Source: Septoria linicola (lineage: Eukaryota > Ascomycota > Dothideomycetes > Mycosphaerellales > Mycosphaerellaceae). From it: DNA of 64,000 nt. Within the stretch, counting starts at the first letter, position 1; every line of letters begins with the position of its first letter. Of this stretch, positions 12,004 to 22,901 are shown piece after piece. The notes beneath the pieces are model-generated. The model was not told the origin of the DNA. It ran no database searches and saw nothing but the letters and a program-made list of their open reading frames with translations. The position numbers and the translations under genes were made by a program. Where the stretch lies: the NCBI GenBank assembly GCA_024114885.1, contig CP099426.1:1550001-1614000 (forward strand), read 5' to 3'.

Positions 12004-13068
12004 ATGGAGGACTTCCTGGTGAAAAAGGTGCGAGGCGCATCTAACTCATACCAGCGATATAAAACCACAATCTCACGCCTCGGCTCGCGCAAAGCTAGGC
12101 CTGGCTCCGCACCCATCAGTACTGTCTCGGAAAAGAACAAGGAGAAGACACTCACCTTCTTCAGTCTACCACCCGAGATCAGGAACCGCATTTATGACGA
12201 AACTCTCGTCCTGGAGGAAGGCGATGCTGTGGTTCTAGCGCGGGCCCCTTACAAGGAGCCAGCACTCCTTCGTGCCGACTCAAGAATACATGACGAGGCA
12301 TTCAAGATGTACTACACCATGACTGACTTCGAAGTAGAGGACGTGGACCATGCTCTTCGGTTTCTGCAGTCGTTATGCACCTGCGTTATCCCGATGCTGA
12401 GATCGGTCCGCGTTCCCATAGTGCGCTGCTTCGGCGCATACCACGCCAGTTATCTCCGTTGAGAGCAGACAGTGCGACACCACCTCTGCTGGGGTCTGGT
12501 ACAGTCAGGACTTCTTTTGGCAGGACTGCGTCCGGACTGTATACTCCTCGGCATCGACTCTGGCTACCAGTCCTCGATAGATGGTCATCCTTGCATGTAC
12601 GCGCAGGTTTCATTCACCTGGGTCTCTTGCTGGCAATTCGACTTGCTCGCGGCAATGGTCAACGAACGACAGCCCAGGAATGGAAGTGAAATTGGTCTGG
12701 TACGTGCAAAAGCCGTATACGAGAGAGATGAACATTATCTCCTCGACGTGCAGCTGAAAGCAGCCCGCCGTGAGGTCGCTGTCAGACCTTGCAAAGATCA
12801 ATGCCTGGACTGCCTGCGCTCGCCGAGAGCTATCGCGAATCCACAGGTACTCCGCTGTGAGCCCAAATTGCACGATATGACGGCTTCTCTGTCGCTTCCA
12901 GTCTGCACAACAGAAAGCCACGTGCCTCTCGGGACACATTTCGAGGCCTATTACTTTGATGCAAAGGGCATCGCTAAGAGACAAGATTGCTTGTCAGAAC
13001 GACTCTATTACAGAGATTGGATTGATTGGAAACATCGAGAGCTGCACTGCGCAATGTGTGACCTCTGA
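12004..13068 (+). pseudogene. 2EXR/F-box-like protein gene with an in-frame TGA
   Basis: The first 152 codons (12004-12459) carry FFSLPPEIRNRIYDETLVL, the LPxEIRxxIY signature of the fungal 2EXR/F-box-like family. The extended conserved middle follows, with LRADSRIHDEAFKMYYTMTDFEV. A TGA at 12460-12462 ends this frame. Exactly the same frame then stays open for another 202 codons to 13068, with coding-like composition (for example SFTWVSCWQFDLLAAMVNER and a CxxC-rich part PCKDQCLDCLRSP). Family members are usually 200-350 aa, so the full span fits one gene. Either the TGA is a nonsense mutation or it lies in an intron. The only nearby GT (GTTGAG at about 12459) is a poor donor, so a disrupted gene is my preferred reading. 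Confidence 0.5.
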
Positions 13069-13719
13069 CTATGAGGTAGACACCAGTGTAGGTGGGCGCG
13101 AAAAAAGAAAGAATGCATGCTTCGTCGCGTCATCATCCTTAGAAGGGCCACGAGATCAGTGAGACCCACCCAGGGCCATAACGAGCGCACCACATGAACG
13201 GACAGCACGGTCATCCAGAACATGGCACATATCAGCAGAACCAATGGCGGGGAGAACCATGCAAAATGCGAACGTGCATTCATAGTATAGTACATCTCTC
13301 ATGCATGGCGACTATGCTCTTCATCTTCATGTCATCAACATCTTATTGCTTCTCCTTCTCCTTCGCCATGTATGCAAGCTCACGCGGCCTGCTTTCCTGT
13401 CATAGCATACTTCATCTCGAGGCGGGATACCAGTCCCACCTATTGTGTTTTCAAACGTGTCTGCGCGAATGTAAAAGCAAATAGGTATCCAGAGCTGAAA
13501 GTCAAGTCCACCTGCACAGGATTGAACGCCTCGCTTCGTACCGGAAGCTGCTGCATGGAATCGTGTCATGGCTTGTGCTCGATGTGCAATAGATGCGCTG
13601 AGGCGTGCGCGACTTGCTGGCACCCATTTTCTGCTACGGCGAACGGCATTGCGAGCGCGGGCAGAGATCCGGTATTATGGTGTAGATCGTGGGGTTAAGT
13701 GCTGCGATCGGTGTTCCTC
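13069..13719. other. Intergenic, no supported gene
   Basis: Region downstream of the broken 2EXR-like gene and 3' of the arrestin gene. A plus-strand frame that runs over into the arrestin exon is an antisense shadow. I see nothing else. Confidence 0.5.
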
Positions 13720-15042
13720 TCATTCGATCAAGGGTCTTCGTTGGGTGCCGATCATAGTCACTCCAAGAGCGCGCAGTCCAGCCGGGTCGTTGGCTCTAAT
13801 TATGGATGCTGCCGGTAGCATAGGATTATCGGGTGAAATATGCGCAGCATCTTTCGCAGCTTGCTCTATGGCTTCCATCTCCTCTTTGCATCCCGCGTGG
13901 TCAAACGGGCAGACAACAATGGGTTGTCGTAGTAGGATGTCTCGAGCTGATGACATCTTGGCCTGATCAGATTGTCAGCGTTGTGAAGATCGGACTATAC
14001 TAATGCGTGCCTTACCTTCACTGTTAGGTAGTACTCAATCTTGTACAGTGTCCCAGTCGTTGTGAAGCCACTGACGCTGTACATGGGAAACTCCTTCCGA
14101 CCTCGAGGTAGTACACCCTCGCTATCTCTCAGCTCTCGCGCCGGAAAGACGAGCCCCAAATTCGTGAAGTAACCTGCTTCGGGTAGCTTCACGCCCACAC
14201 TCTGCTTGTGCTTTGCCAGTGTTTTCGTTTTCCGCACTGGCTCGTCTCCTTCGGGATTATATATAATTTCCTCGTCAATTCCCACGGTAATATCCTGTAT
14301 CGTCACTCGCTTCGCCTTGATTGTCCAATCCGGATTCGGCGATAATTTGATGTACACTGACACTGGGTCAAGTGGACCGTAGCTCCAGCGTGGCAAGCTA
14401 ATTCCAAGCGTAACAAGATGATCAGAGACCTTCTCAGCACTTTCGGGCCGGTTGTACATGCCGAAAGTGCTTAATGTGTCGTAGCGTGAAATGGGTACAG
14501 GAAATGGGTATTTCCTCTGCTCCTGGTGACCTTGCTGTACCGTCACCACGATCTCGTAGAATGTCTCGGCTGTCCTCTTATCCAGTTGTAGACTTGCTGG
14601 GGGCACGCGACGAGCGATCTCTTCGCCTCCACGTCCATATGGTATGAATATCACGAAAGGTAGGTCCATGCAGAGTATTGATTCGGATTCCTTCCCTGGC
14701 TGGCATCTGAACAAGAGCATCTCCTTTCCGACAATGTCCGTGATTTCTTTGCGGTTCGAGGAATTGAGGTTGCGTACGAATGAGTCGGCATTGGGCTGTA
14801 TCGACTCTCGTCGTTGGAGAGATACCGTCACTAGCGAGACCTGTACTGGTGCGCTCACGCCCACTCCCGGTCGTATCTCGACGCGGCCTTCTATTCGTGG
14901 CTATAAATTGCCCATGTCAGCTTCCGATCTCTTTGTCTACAGACAGCTCATGTCTTCCACCTACCAGAGTCGCAGATATGCCCGGGTATCCCACCAAGAA
15001 GTTGCCATTGGGCGGCCCTGATACCCTCACGAAAGCTGCCAT
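13720..15042 (-). CDS. Arrestin-like protein
   Basis: Predicted alpha-arrestin-type adaptor; in fungi these link plasma-membrane transporters or receptors to ubiquitin ligases for endocytosis. Three exons (15042-14965, 14900-14016, 13962-13720) give 401 aa. Introns are 14901-14964 (64 nt, GTAGGT...TATAG) and 13963-14015 (53 nt, GTAAGG...CAG). Joining them restores an arrestin-like N-domain: GNFLVGYPGISATL|PRIEGRVEIRPGVGVS, then VQVSLVTVSLQRRES. A beta-rich C-domain follows (LGISLPRWSYGPLDPVSVYIKL, KIEYYLTVK|AKMSSARD). The final exon ends in a short helix with PIVVCPFD. I see no PPxY motif, so the ubiquitin-ligase link is not shown by the sequence. The family call rests on recognition of the fold pattern. 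Confidence 0.75.
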
Positions 15043-15842
15043 AGCTCATGTAGGCGCGGTGAGTGCTGCGTGTTCGTCTCGACCGCATGTGGACCTACGC
15101 CATGCGGCAGCCCGGCCGCCTCTTGTCTCGTGCGATCCTCTGAAGTCTAGACTGCTCCTCCAAGCTCGCAGTTCGCTATGATGTCGCTGTCGTGCTGTCG
15201 CGTAGGTCGTCCGTTCGTGAATGTGTCGTCAAGTGAAGGTGGGAGAGGTCCTCAGGTTTGCGCTGGCTGTGAGCTTGTGTTTGTGGTGGCAGAAGCTCGT
15301 TGTTCAGCCTCGCGAGTGGGCGACTTGCATATGCCTAGATTCTAGCAATGGCGGAGGACGCGCGATGCGATCGATGTACTCAACAAATGCGGCTGGCGAC
15401 TTGTGCAACGAGATCAGAAGTTGTTAGGCCGGAATACAAACAGTGACGATGACGCTCAGTCCAGAAGAGAGCCTAGAATTATGCCTGCTCGCCAGTGTGT
15501 CTCACAACAGCAGCTACTTCGGCGTCGTTGTGGTTTCACAAGATTAAGCGCTGGCTGACCCGTTCACTGCGGAGCGGAAGAGCGATCAGAACCTTGATCC
15601 CTCCTGCTCATCCAATCTTCCGCTGCTGGCACGACAACAACACCACGTCAGTCTAGGCTCAGCTGGCACGCCTCTCCATTGTGAGCTCGACGACACCCCA
15701 ATCGTTCTCCAGCTGGTCTGACATCGCCTGTGGTCTTTGCCTCAGCTGGTCTGTCGCAGTCTCGGCCCGACAAAGCAGCAGCTGAACGCCGAGGTGTGAC
15801 GAGCTCTGCATTGCAGCTCGCACATTCCGTGGTCAGTAGAAG
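15043..15842. other. Intergenic, divergent promoters of arrestin and cyclophilin genes
   Basis: About 0.8 kb between divergent genes. Frames here are short or extend antisense into neighbours. I see no supported gene. Confidence 0.5.
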
Positions 15843-16331
15843 ATGTCTGTCACCCTCTTCACCACGCACGGCAACATCAAGGTCGAGTTGTTCTGTCAGG
15901 CCTGCGAGAAGACGACATACAACTTTCTTGCGCTTTGCGCAAGCGGTGCCTACGATGGGTCGCCGTTCCACAGATTGATCAAAGATTTCATGATTCAAGG
16001 AGGATCGCCTGCCAAGGGAAGCACCAAGGAATCGACATCGATATGGGGAGAGAACTTCGAGGACGAGATCAAGTCGAGTCTGAGGCATCACCAGCGAGGT
16101 ATGCTGTCAATGGCGAACAAAGGTCCGGGGACGAATGGCAGCCAATTCTTCATCACGCTCGCTGCAGCCCAGCATCTGGACGGCAAGAACAGTGTCTTCG
16201 GGCGTGTGCTCGAGGGTTGGGACGTGCTTGACAAGATCGAAGACATTCCAGTCGATAGAAAGAGCAGACCACAGGAAGCGATCAAAATCCAGAGCGTGCA
16301 GATCCACGCCAATCCGCTTGCACAGCAATGA
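15843..16331 (+). CDS. cyp10: Peptidyl-prolyl isomerase-like 3 (cyclophilin, Cyp10/PPIL3 type)
   Basis: A single-exon gene of 162 aa, the usual size of the single-domain PPIL3 group. It catalyses cis-trans isomerisation of proline peptide bonds, and PPIL3 orthologues associate with the spliceosome. The protein starts directly with the domain (MSVTLFTTHGNIKVELFC). It has the active-site stretch FHRLIKDFMIQGG (catalytic Arg and Phe), then GMLSMANKGPGTNGSQFFITL and LDGKNSVFGRVLEG. The position that is Trp in cyclophilin A is not Trp here, as in other PPIL3 proteins. There is no signal peptide or RNA-binding domain. The ATG context (AGAAGATGTC) is acceptable and no longer N-terminus is supported. 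Confidence 0.92.
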   Translation: MSVTLFTTHGNIKVELFCQACEKTTYNFLALCASGAYDGSPFHRLIKDFMIQGGSPAKGSTKESTSIWGENFEDEIKSSLRHHQRGMLSMANKGPGTNGSQFFITLAAAQHLDGKNSVFGRVLEGWDVLDKIEDIPVDRKSRPQEAIKIQSVQIHANPLAQQ

Positions 16332-16988
16332 CGATCAGGCAGTGCCAAACGCGGTACTTGGACATTGGCAGCCTGGTGTTGCGTCGCCATCGTTTGCGAG
16401 AGCATCGTCTCCAGCCTTTAGCAGAGGTGCTGAACAACCTTCGCAGCGTTTGGGTATGAACTTTCAGGACTCTTTTGGTCCAACGTCGAGCGGTTACTTA
16501 CGCGTGAAGCGAAGCACTTTCGACGTCCTTCCTGTAGTTTGCGATACGCAGAGCTCGCAGGCCCAGCTGGGCACAGGATTGTCACCCACTCATAGGCGGA
16601 TGGGCCGACGAGAAGGTCTCATTTGGGTATGATCTGGGCAAGCGCTGCGTCCAAAGCGGCGGTATGATCCATGACAATCTGGCAGACAATTGAGGTAGGA
16701 AATTATGGGAGCGTAGCGACGCAAGTCCAAATGGTCCCTTCCTATCTGTTCAGTCTCACGCTCGCGCCTTCCGCTGCAGGTTCACGCTTCACTTCGTTGC
16801 CTGGCAGCCCCACCACCTTCACTTTAACATTTTCGACCTCTTTCGCGTCGCACTCGTTTCGTGATTTAATACTAGACAACAACGGCAGACTCTGCACTTG
16901 CTTGCTCAATCTCCTCTCTCTCGGCCACAACGCCTGAAGCAGCGAGAAGTTCTCACTACCTCCCGGCGCCCATCCACACACCGCCAAA
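16332..16988. other. Intergenic, no supported gene
   Basis: Between the cyclophilin and the zinc-knuckle gene. Plus-strand frames are shadows reading out of the cyclophilin gene. The last about 200 bases are pyrimidine-rich and probably the promoter/5' UTR of the next gene. Confidence 0.5.
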
Positions 16989-18514
16989 ATGACAGACCTC
17001 TGTAAGAACTGCGGTTGCTGCCACCTGGGCGCTGACCCAGTCCCTTGCGGAGAACCGCTCAAGTACTGCGGAAGCTGCAAACAAGGTGGACACACTGCCA
17101 ATTTCTGCCCGATGGGAGTCTACTCGCAGAGCGGTCCGCCTGGGCCTATGGTAAGCATTCCATTGACTCCGCTGACGAGAACGCACTGACGAGCGGCAGT
17201 ACTTCATGATCTGCAGCAACTGTGATCGCTGGCACCTTCCGTCGCCGTGCCAGATTCCCCTGCAGCAATGCAAGCAGTGTGGGCATTACGGCCACATGCC
17301 ACATTACTGCCCAGTCAACCCCATACCATCGCGGCCACTGAGGAGCCTTGCCCAGCCTCAGCAGTCTCCATCAAAAGGTTCTGCTGGTGGTCGCAAGCGC
17401 AAGCGTCAGGACGAACCCGACAAGCCGCAGCTGATGGTGACTCTTCCATTGCGAGTCCTCGACCCGCAGCATGTGCATCCTAGTGAGTTTGCTCCCATTC
17501 AACCGCAAGCGAGTTTTTCAATGGCAGAATTTGCTGACTCTTCGCAGCGCTGATCAGGCAGATCCAACAGAGCGTTTGGAACGATTTGACGCGCATGCTC
17601 GTTGACCACACTCGTGAAGATGTCTTGGCCTTGCTCACGCAGGGTGTGCCTCTTCCCTCAGCGATTGGTCGATTTAGGCCCGCGACGCATCCGGGTACCA
17701 CGATCTCTGGCGCGCAGACTGGAACAGTCCCAATTGCGATGTTGAGTGGCGTGAAGCCCGAGGGCGTCAGCATGGTGCAGAACAGCCTGCTACAGAACAT
17801 CGACCACCATTCCACTACTGCGAACCCGCCAAGCTCGGTCACATCTCCGGCAATGGAGCAAGCCGGTGGCATTCCAGTCACTCCTGTCACTACGGGAAAG
17901 CCGAAGAAGACTGCCGGATCAGCGCGCTGCGCGGACTGCAAGACGAAACACGCAAAGTGCCCTCACATGGGCATCGAAGCCGACAAAACCGGAGACGCTC
18001 ATGTGGGTCGGACTGCTGAGCAGCCTGGCACATCCGACCATCTCGGTCTCGCTGGCCAGCTTCAGGAGAACTTTGGAGCCGACATCTTCACCGAGCGGTC
18101 ACAATTCCCTGCATCTCAATCCGCGGACCGAAATGCTAGGCCAGAGCACACCATGCAGCAGCAGACTTGGCTGCTCAACACTGAGGTCGGAGACCTGAAC
18201 GCCCTGGCCAACGCTGCAGAGCAAATGCTGGCGCAGAACGAACAAGCTACCTTCAATTTTGGTGATCAAGGCCACAGTCCAGCAGAAGGCGAGCAGCACG
18301 AGGGGACGACCAACCCCATGGACTTCAGCCACCTGCTCAATAGCGACTCTGCTTCTGGGCCGGCACAAGACGAGCAGGCACCCCGGCTTCACGCTCAGCT
18401 ACAGGATACTGCAGATGCTAAGCCACAGAAGAAGCGAGCCACTCGCAAAAAGAGTAAGTTGTTCGATGTTGACGTGCAATATAATATGCATGCTTACTTC
18501 TTGCAGAGAATTGA
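16989..18514 (+). CDS. CCHC zinc-knuckle protein (unknown function)
   Basis: Four exons (16989-17150, 17200-17482, 17548-18453, 18507-18514) give 452 aa, with introns of 49, 65 and 53 nt and good GTAAGC, GTGAGT and GTAAGT donors. The N-terminus contains repeated Cys/His knuckles: CKNCGCCHLG, YCGSCKQGGHTANFC, CSNCDRWHLPSPC and CKQCGHYGHMPHYC, the last two being CCHC-like. A basic stretch GGRKRKRQDE follows, a likely nuclear signal. The C-terminal half is low complexity, with another short Cys cluster (CADCKTKHAKCPHMG) and a lysine/arginine-rich end. Nucleic-acid binding is inferred from the knuckles; I cannot assign a pathway. If the last intron is retained, the protein ends four codons past the exon at 18524 instead. 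Confidence 0.7.
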
Positions 18515-19330
18515 CCAACCCTAACGACGAAAGAACCATTAGAATTCCCTGCTTATGCATCGGAATCCCAGGGTTTCCAACAACCAGCTCCGTGCTGTAT
18601 TGGCATCAGAGACACGTGAGCATATCGTCCGTAGACGATCGAGATGGAGATAGAGTCTCGTCTGCCTTAGCCGATTTCATTGTTAGAGGAGGTTGCAACG
18701 TATCTCCCGTGTACAAGTCAATGCTCAAGCATCGCTGATGGCCTTTCCTACCATTCACAACGCTTCTTATGTCCGTACTGTTCACAATTCAATCCTTTCT
18801 CAGCGACAGCCTGCTTCTTGCGTCCATGTCGCCCACCTTCGCTTGGTCTCCGGAATCGAGCTTAGGGTTGACTAAACTTATTCCTGGGACGACGGCAACA
18901 TACACACGGATCGGATCTGAGCAACGCAGATCGTAGGATGAAGATTCCGTAGTATTCTCGATGTGTTTGAGCATTCGTGGAGTGATCCCTCCGAACTCTA
19001 GCTCGCTGTCAACGATCCTCAAATTAGCAAGATGGGCTTGCAAAATACCTGACGACAAGTCAGAATGTCTCGAGATCCCGGGCAGCAGCACTACAGGACT
19101 CGGATCTGCCCCGATGAACCATGGCATATATCCTTCGTTTACAAGCATTCATTTCTATCGACGCTTAGAAGACAGATCATGCTCGAGTACAACTGCTACT
19201 GCTGTGGCCATATGTTCGGCGTTAGGCGATAAGCTCATGCAGGGCAAGCGAGACACAACTTCCACCTTGGACTTTCACCTTTCCTCCCACCTACCTCATT
19301 GTTGCCCTCTGAGGGCTTTTCACCGCCAGC
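18515..19330. other. Intergenic with one weak minus-strand frame
   Basis: A 119-codon minus-strand frame (19148-18789) contains coding-like stretches such as PVVLLPGISRHSDLSSG but has no recognisable domain, and I could not define a splice structure. It may be a relic or a spurious frame. Otherwise this stretch is the promoter region of the following oxidoreductase gene. Confidence 0.3.
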
Positions 19331-20670
19331 ATGGCCATCTACATCGCCGTCCAAGCCCTTTTCGACGGCATTGACTCGATACCGTACATCTGGCCAATCC
19401 TCAAAACAGCACCGTGGCTATTCCTGCTATGGCTGCTCAAGACTTTCTTTCAAGGCGCCAGGAACACGAGTGAGAGGAATATGCATGGCAAGGTCGTGCT
19501 TGTGACAGTAGGCTCCACTTCATGCCATTATGCTACGAGATACTAAGCAATGACTCGTTTCAGGGCGGCACATCTGGCGTTGGAGAAGCCACCGTACGAT
19601 CGCTGGCGACACGAGGCGCACAAATCGTGCTACTCACCCAACACGCCCTCTCCGATCCCTTCATTGTCGACTTTATACAGGACCTCCGCGAAGAGACGAA
19701 CAATCAGCTCATCACTGCCGAGCAAGTCGATCTGTCGTCCCTCCACAGCATACGAACGTTCGCGACGAAATGGATCGACAATGCGCCGCCGAGACGATTA
19801 GACATGGTTGTGCTATGCGCCAACACAATCACACCTGGTACGAGCGAGATTCAGAGCACAAGCGAGGGCGTGGAAGTCAATTGGCAGGTCAACTACCTGG
19901 GCAACTTCCATCTACTGAGCATTCTTAGTCCGGCGTTAAGAGCACAGCCACCAGATAGAGATGTGAGGGTTGTGTTCGGCGCGTGCAACTCGTACCTGGG
20001 AGGTGATTTGCTGCACATCACGCAAGGTGGGGAGAACAAGAGCAAAGAGGGCAAGAAGGGTGCGAACAAGGCAGCTTCAGCACCGACCAAGTTCAGTCCT
20101 GGCAATGCTTATGCTACCAGTAAGCTGGCTTTGACCGTCTTTGCGCTGGCTTTCCAGAAGCATCTGGCTGCGTACAAGAGACCGGACGGATCACCGAATA
20201 ATGCGAAAGTCCTGCTTGCGGATCCTGGATTCTGCAGAACGCCCGGCATGAGGAGATGGCTGACTCGAGGCTCACTCTTCGGTCTCCTGGTCTATCTGAT
20301 CACCTATCCAATATGGCTGCTGATCCTCAAGTCACCGGATTCCGGCGCGCAGAGCTTCCTGTGGGCTAGCATGGAGGAGAAATTTGCGAGCGGCGAGGGT
20401 GGAATTCTGATCAAGGAAGTGAAGGAAAGAGGCTTCTTGAGGAAGGACGTGGAAGACGAGAAAGTGCAGAAGCAGCTGTGGCAGTATAGCGAGGAGATGG
20501 TGCAGAAGGCAGAAAAGAGAGGCGCTGAGCATCGAGCCAAGGTGAAGAGGGAGGAGCAGGAAGCAAAAGATGAAGACGAGGCTGTGAAGCAAATGAAAGA
20601 CTACAAGGAGAAGGTGGGCAAGAAGGATGGGAAGACAGAAGGAAGTCGCAGGAGCAGGAAAGCTGGGTGA
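19331..20670 (+). CDS. Short-chain dehydrogenase/reductase with N-terminal membrane anchor (Env9-like)
   Basis: Two exons (19331-19507 and 19564-20670) with a 56-nt intron (GTAGGC...CAG) give 427 aa. The N-terminus has a hydrophobic segment at about residues 24-38 (TAPWLFLLWLLKTFF). The splice restores the NAD(P)-binding motif VLVT|GGTSGVGEATV (TGxxxGxG). The catalytic YxxxK appears as NAYATSKLAL, preceded by a Ser region at FGACNSYL. A second hydrophobic segment LFGLLVYLITYPIWLLIL suggests hairpin membrane attachment. The C-terminal about 100 residues are charged and helical. The architecture resembles the yeast lipid-droplet/vacuole oxidoreductase Env9, which is the basis for the suggestion; the substrate is unknown. 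Confidence 0.82.
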
Positions 20671-22061
20671 CAGAACTTGACTAGAAGACAAGAATCACAA
20701 TCAGATCCCGCCAGATGGCATGTCCGAAGCAGGATCTACGGCGTTGTCATAAGATTCTGCTCCACTGGCTGGGGCGTCCTGCTGCACGTCTGTCAGCGTT
20801 GGGTTGTAATGCGCTCCGTGTCTTGACTGCGACTCGGTGACGTGCCTTTCGAGCTTGGTGCCAGACGTTGTGCTGTGTACGACCAACGCCTTTGCGCTCT
20901 TGTGGACGAGAGTCGTGTTGTGACGAGGTGCATAGCAAGCGCTCGAGTAGGCATCGTGGTGGCCGCGCCATGATCATGTTGCAAAGTTGACGAGGTCGAA
21001 CCATTTCGCACCTTGCGACCGACTGAATCTTGTAGACACTCTGTGACGTTGCGCGAGCAGCCCAAGTCAACATGCTGATTCAAGTTGTGGCCTCCAAATT
21101 TGCCAAAGCTGAAATTTCGCCGCCGCACAACAATACATGCTTCCTATCGCCGACCAACTCGAGAACTGCGACGCGTAGCTCCCAGCTCGAGCACCATCTG
21201 CCCGCTTCCATACCGCCGTCTGCAATGTCCCATTCGACGCTGTGCCTCTTCTCCAATACCCAGTCTGTATTGACCAAGCTCTTGATGAAAAGTGACCTGT
21301 CAGACGACCGACAGTGCCCACCTGCAAGAGCCGGCCGAAGCCAGACACTCAAGCAGGGCGAGATCATTGCCATCGACAGCTGAAATAGCTACCAACACAT
21401 TGGCTTCACTCTTGGGCGCCGCGGTTCGACTCATCAGCCAGGTTGGAGTCTGTAGCTTCTGTGAGAAGTACAGTTGTGGATGTTTACTATAGAAATGATT
21501 CTATGAAGTAACTGAACTCCATGTTAGTATACTGTTGAACTTTGGGGGTGTCTGGGTTATTCTCACAATCGCTTAAGAACGAAAGAGAAAAGAGCGCGAG
21601 ATGAGAAAGGAACTTATACGCAGCGCGCAGGCATGGAGCGGGCCGCGGCCGGTCCATCAGTTCGCGATAGGGACAGAATCTAGTTAGTTGTGGACTGGTC
21701 GGCCGCAAGCCAAAATGCTTGGTATCTCTCAGGCAGGAATCTGTCTTCGATCTGTTTGTGCTACATCAACATTCCACCGAGCAAACACCGCATATCAATC
21801 AGGTCATCATGACTTCGGCAGAACTGCGAGGAGCTGGATAGAGATGACTGTGAAACCTGCTGATACTGCAACAGCCGCCAGATCGAGAACTCAACGCGTC
21901 TCCAAGAGACGAACGATGGCCCAGCTTACCCATCCCTTGTGAAACGTGCATTGTCCATCGATCCATCTCAGGTTTGACAGATGTCAACCGCTGCGCATTG
22001 ACTATATCTACGTGTCCCCGCTGTCTGGAGATAAAGTCCTGCACTCGAGTAATTCTTGACC
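20671..22061. other. Intergenic region with unresolved overlapping frames
   Basis: About 1.4 kb. Between 20701 and 21383 frames of 60-110 codons are open on both strands. A minus-strand frame ending at 20701 (tail ASGAESYDNAVDPASDMPSGGI region) and one at 21373-21080 both look mildly coding-like, and a small spliced minus-strand gene is possible. I could not find a consistent donor/acceptor pair, so I do not call one. From 21400 to 22061 I see nothing. Confidence 0.3.
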
Positions 22062-22415
22062 ATGGCGACCTTCTCATCACTTCCAGCAGAGCTTCGCATT
22101 GCCATCTGGCAGTTCAGCATACCAGAGCCTCGCAATCTCGTACTCTCGTGGAACGGCAAAGAGTTCAGATCCAATAGCACACCGCCGAATACCGCGCACG
22201 TCTGCCACGAGGCAAGAGAAGAGACCGCCAAGACCTACGACTTGACTTTCGCCTCGCCGAAGTCCACACCCAAGATCTGGTTCGACTTTGCTCGCGATGC
22301 TCTCTACATTACAGACGATGCTCAGGAGCGTATGCCAGCCGAGATACTGGAACGTGTGCAAAGGCTGAAGCACTTCCGCTATACTGGCGCCATGGCCATC
22401 AAATGTTCGTCCTAG
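22062..22415 (+). CDS. Short 2EXR-type protein, possibly truncated
   Basis: 117 aa starting MATFSSLPAELRIAIWQFSIPEPRNLV, a clear 2EXR (LPxELRxxIW) signature. PPNTAHVCHEAREETAKTYDLTF and IWFDFARDALYI follow, the usual continuation of this fungal family. Relatives are commonly 200-300 aa, so this one stops early (TAG at 22413-22415). I found no good donor that would extend it. An alternative in-frame start lies two codons upstream at 22056. The function of 2EXR proteins is unknown. It may be a shortened but working gene or a relic. Confidence 0.6.
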   Translation: MATFSSLPAELRIAIWQFSIPEPRNLVLSWNGKEFRSNSTPPNTAHVCHEAREETAKTYDLTFASPKSTPKIWFDFARDALYITDDAQERMPAEILERVQRLKHFRYTGAMAIKCSS

Positions 22416-22901
22416 ATGTCCTCATACCTACGCTTCTACCAATCCTGGCCTCAGATGCTTACCACCTTTGTTCTGGCCAGGCCATCTAGGGATTGAGAGT
22501 TTGTGCTGATGTTTTATCCTCGATAGTGGACTGGAAGACGATCTCTGTGACTGTCATACGTCTCGTGCAATGGGCTTACAACATCTGCTTGGCATCGTGT
22601 GATTCGTAGGCTCTCAAGACCTAGAATATGAGGACAGCCATGCAGAACCTTATTTCGACACATCTATGCATACATGGTATATCAATAACGTCCTCGAGCA
22701 GCATTATCTACATTCTTTATCGTCGATACAGACAAGAGAACAATGACAACCTTATCATACACTACAGAGATTCGAAAGATGGCTTTGTTCACTCAGCTCT
22801 ACACCGCTTCCGGCGATGAGAAGCGTGGTTGCAGTCAAAAGCAGCCCGTTGCAAGCATTGCTTCGCAGCTCGCGAGGGTGCACCGGTTCACAAGCAGAAT
22901 C
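22416..22901. other. Intergenic, no supported gene
   Basis: Between the 2EXR gene and the broken gene. The frame of the next gene is open upstream of its likely start back to 22743, but that stretch is not convincing as coding. Confidence 0.4.

Noticed and set aside
13568..13966. 132-codon plus-strand frame
   Set aside because: Antisense to the last arrestin exon, which is supported by a phase-correct splice.
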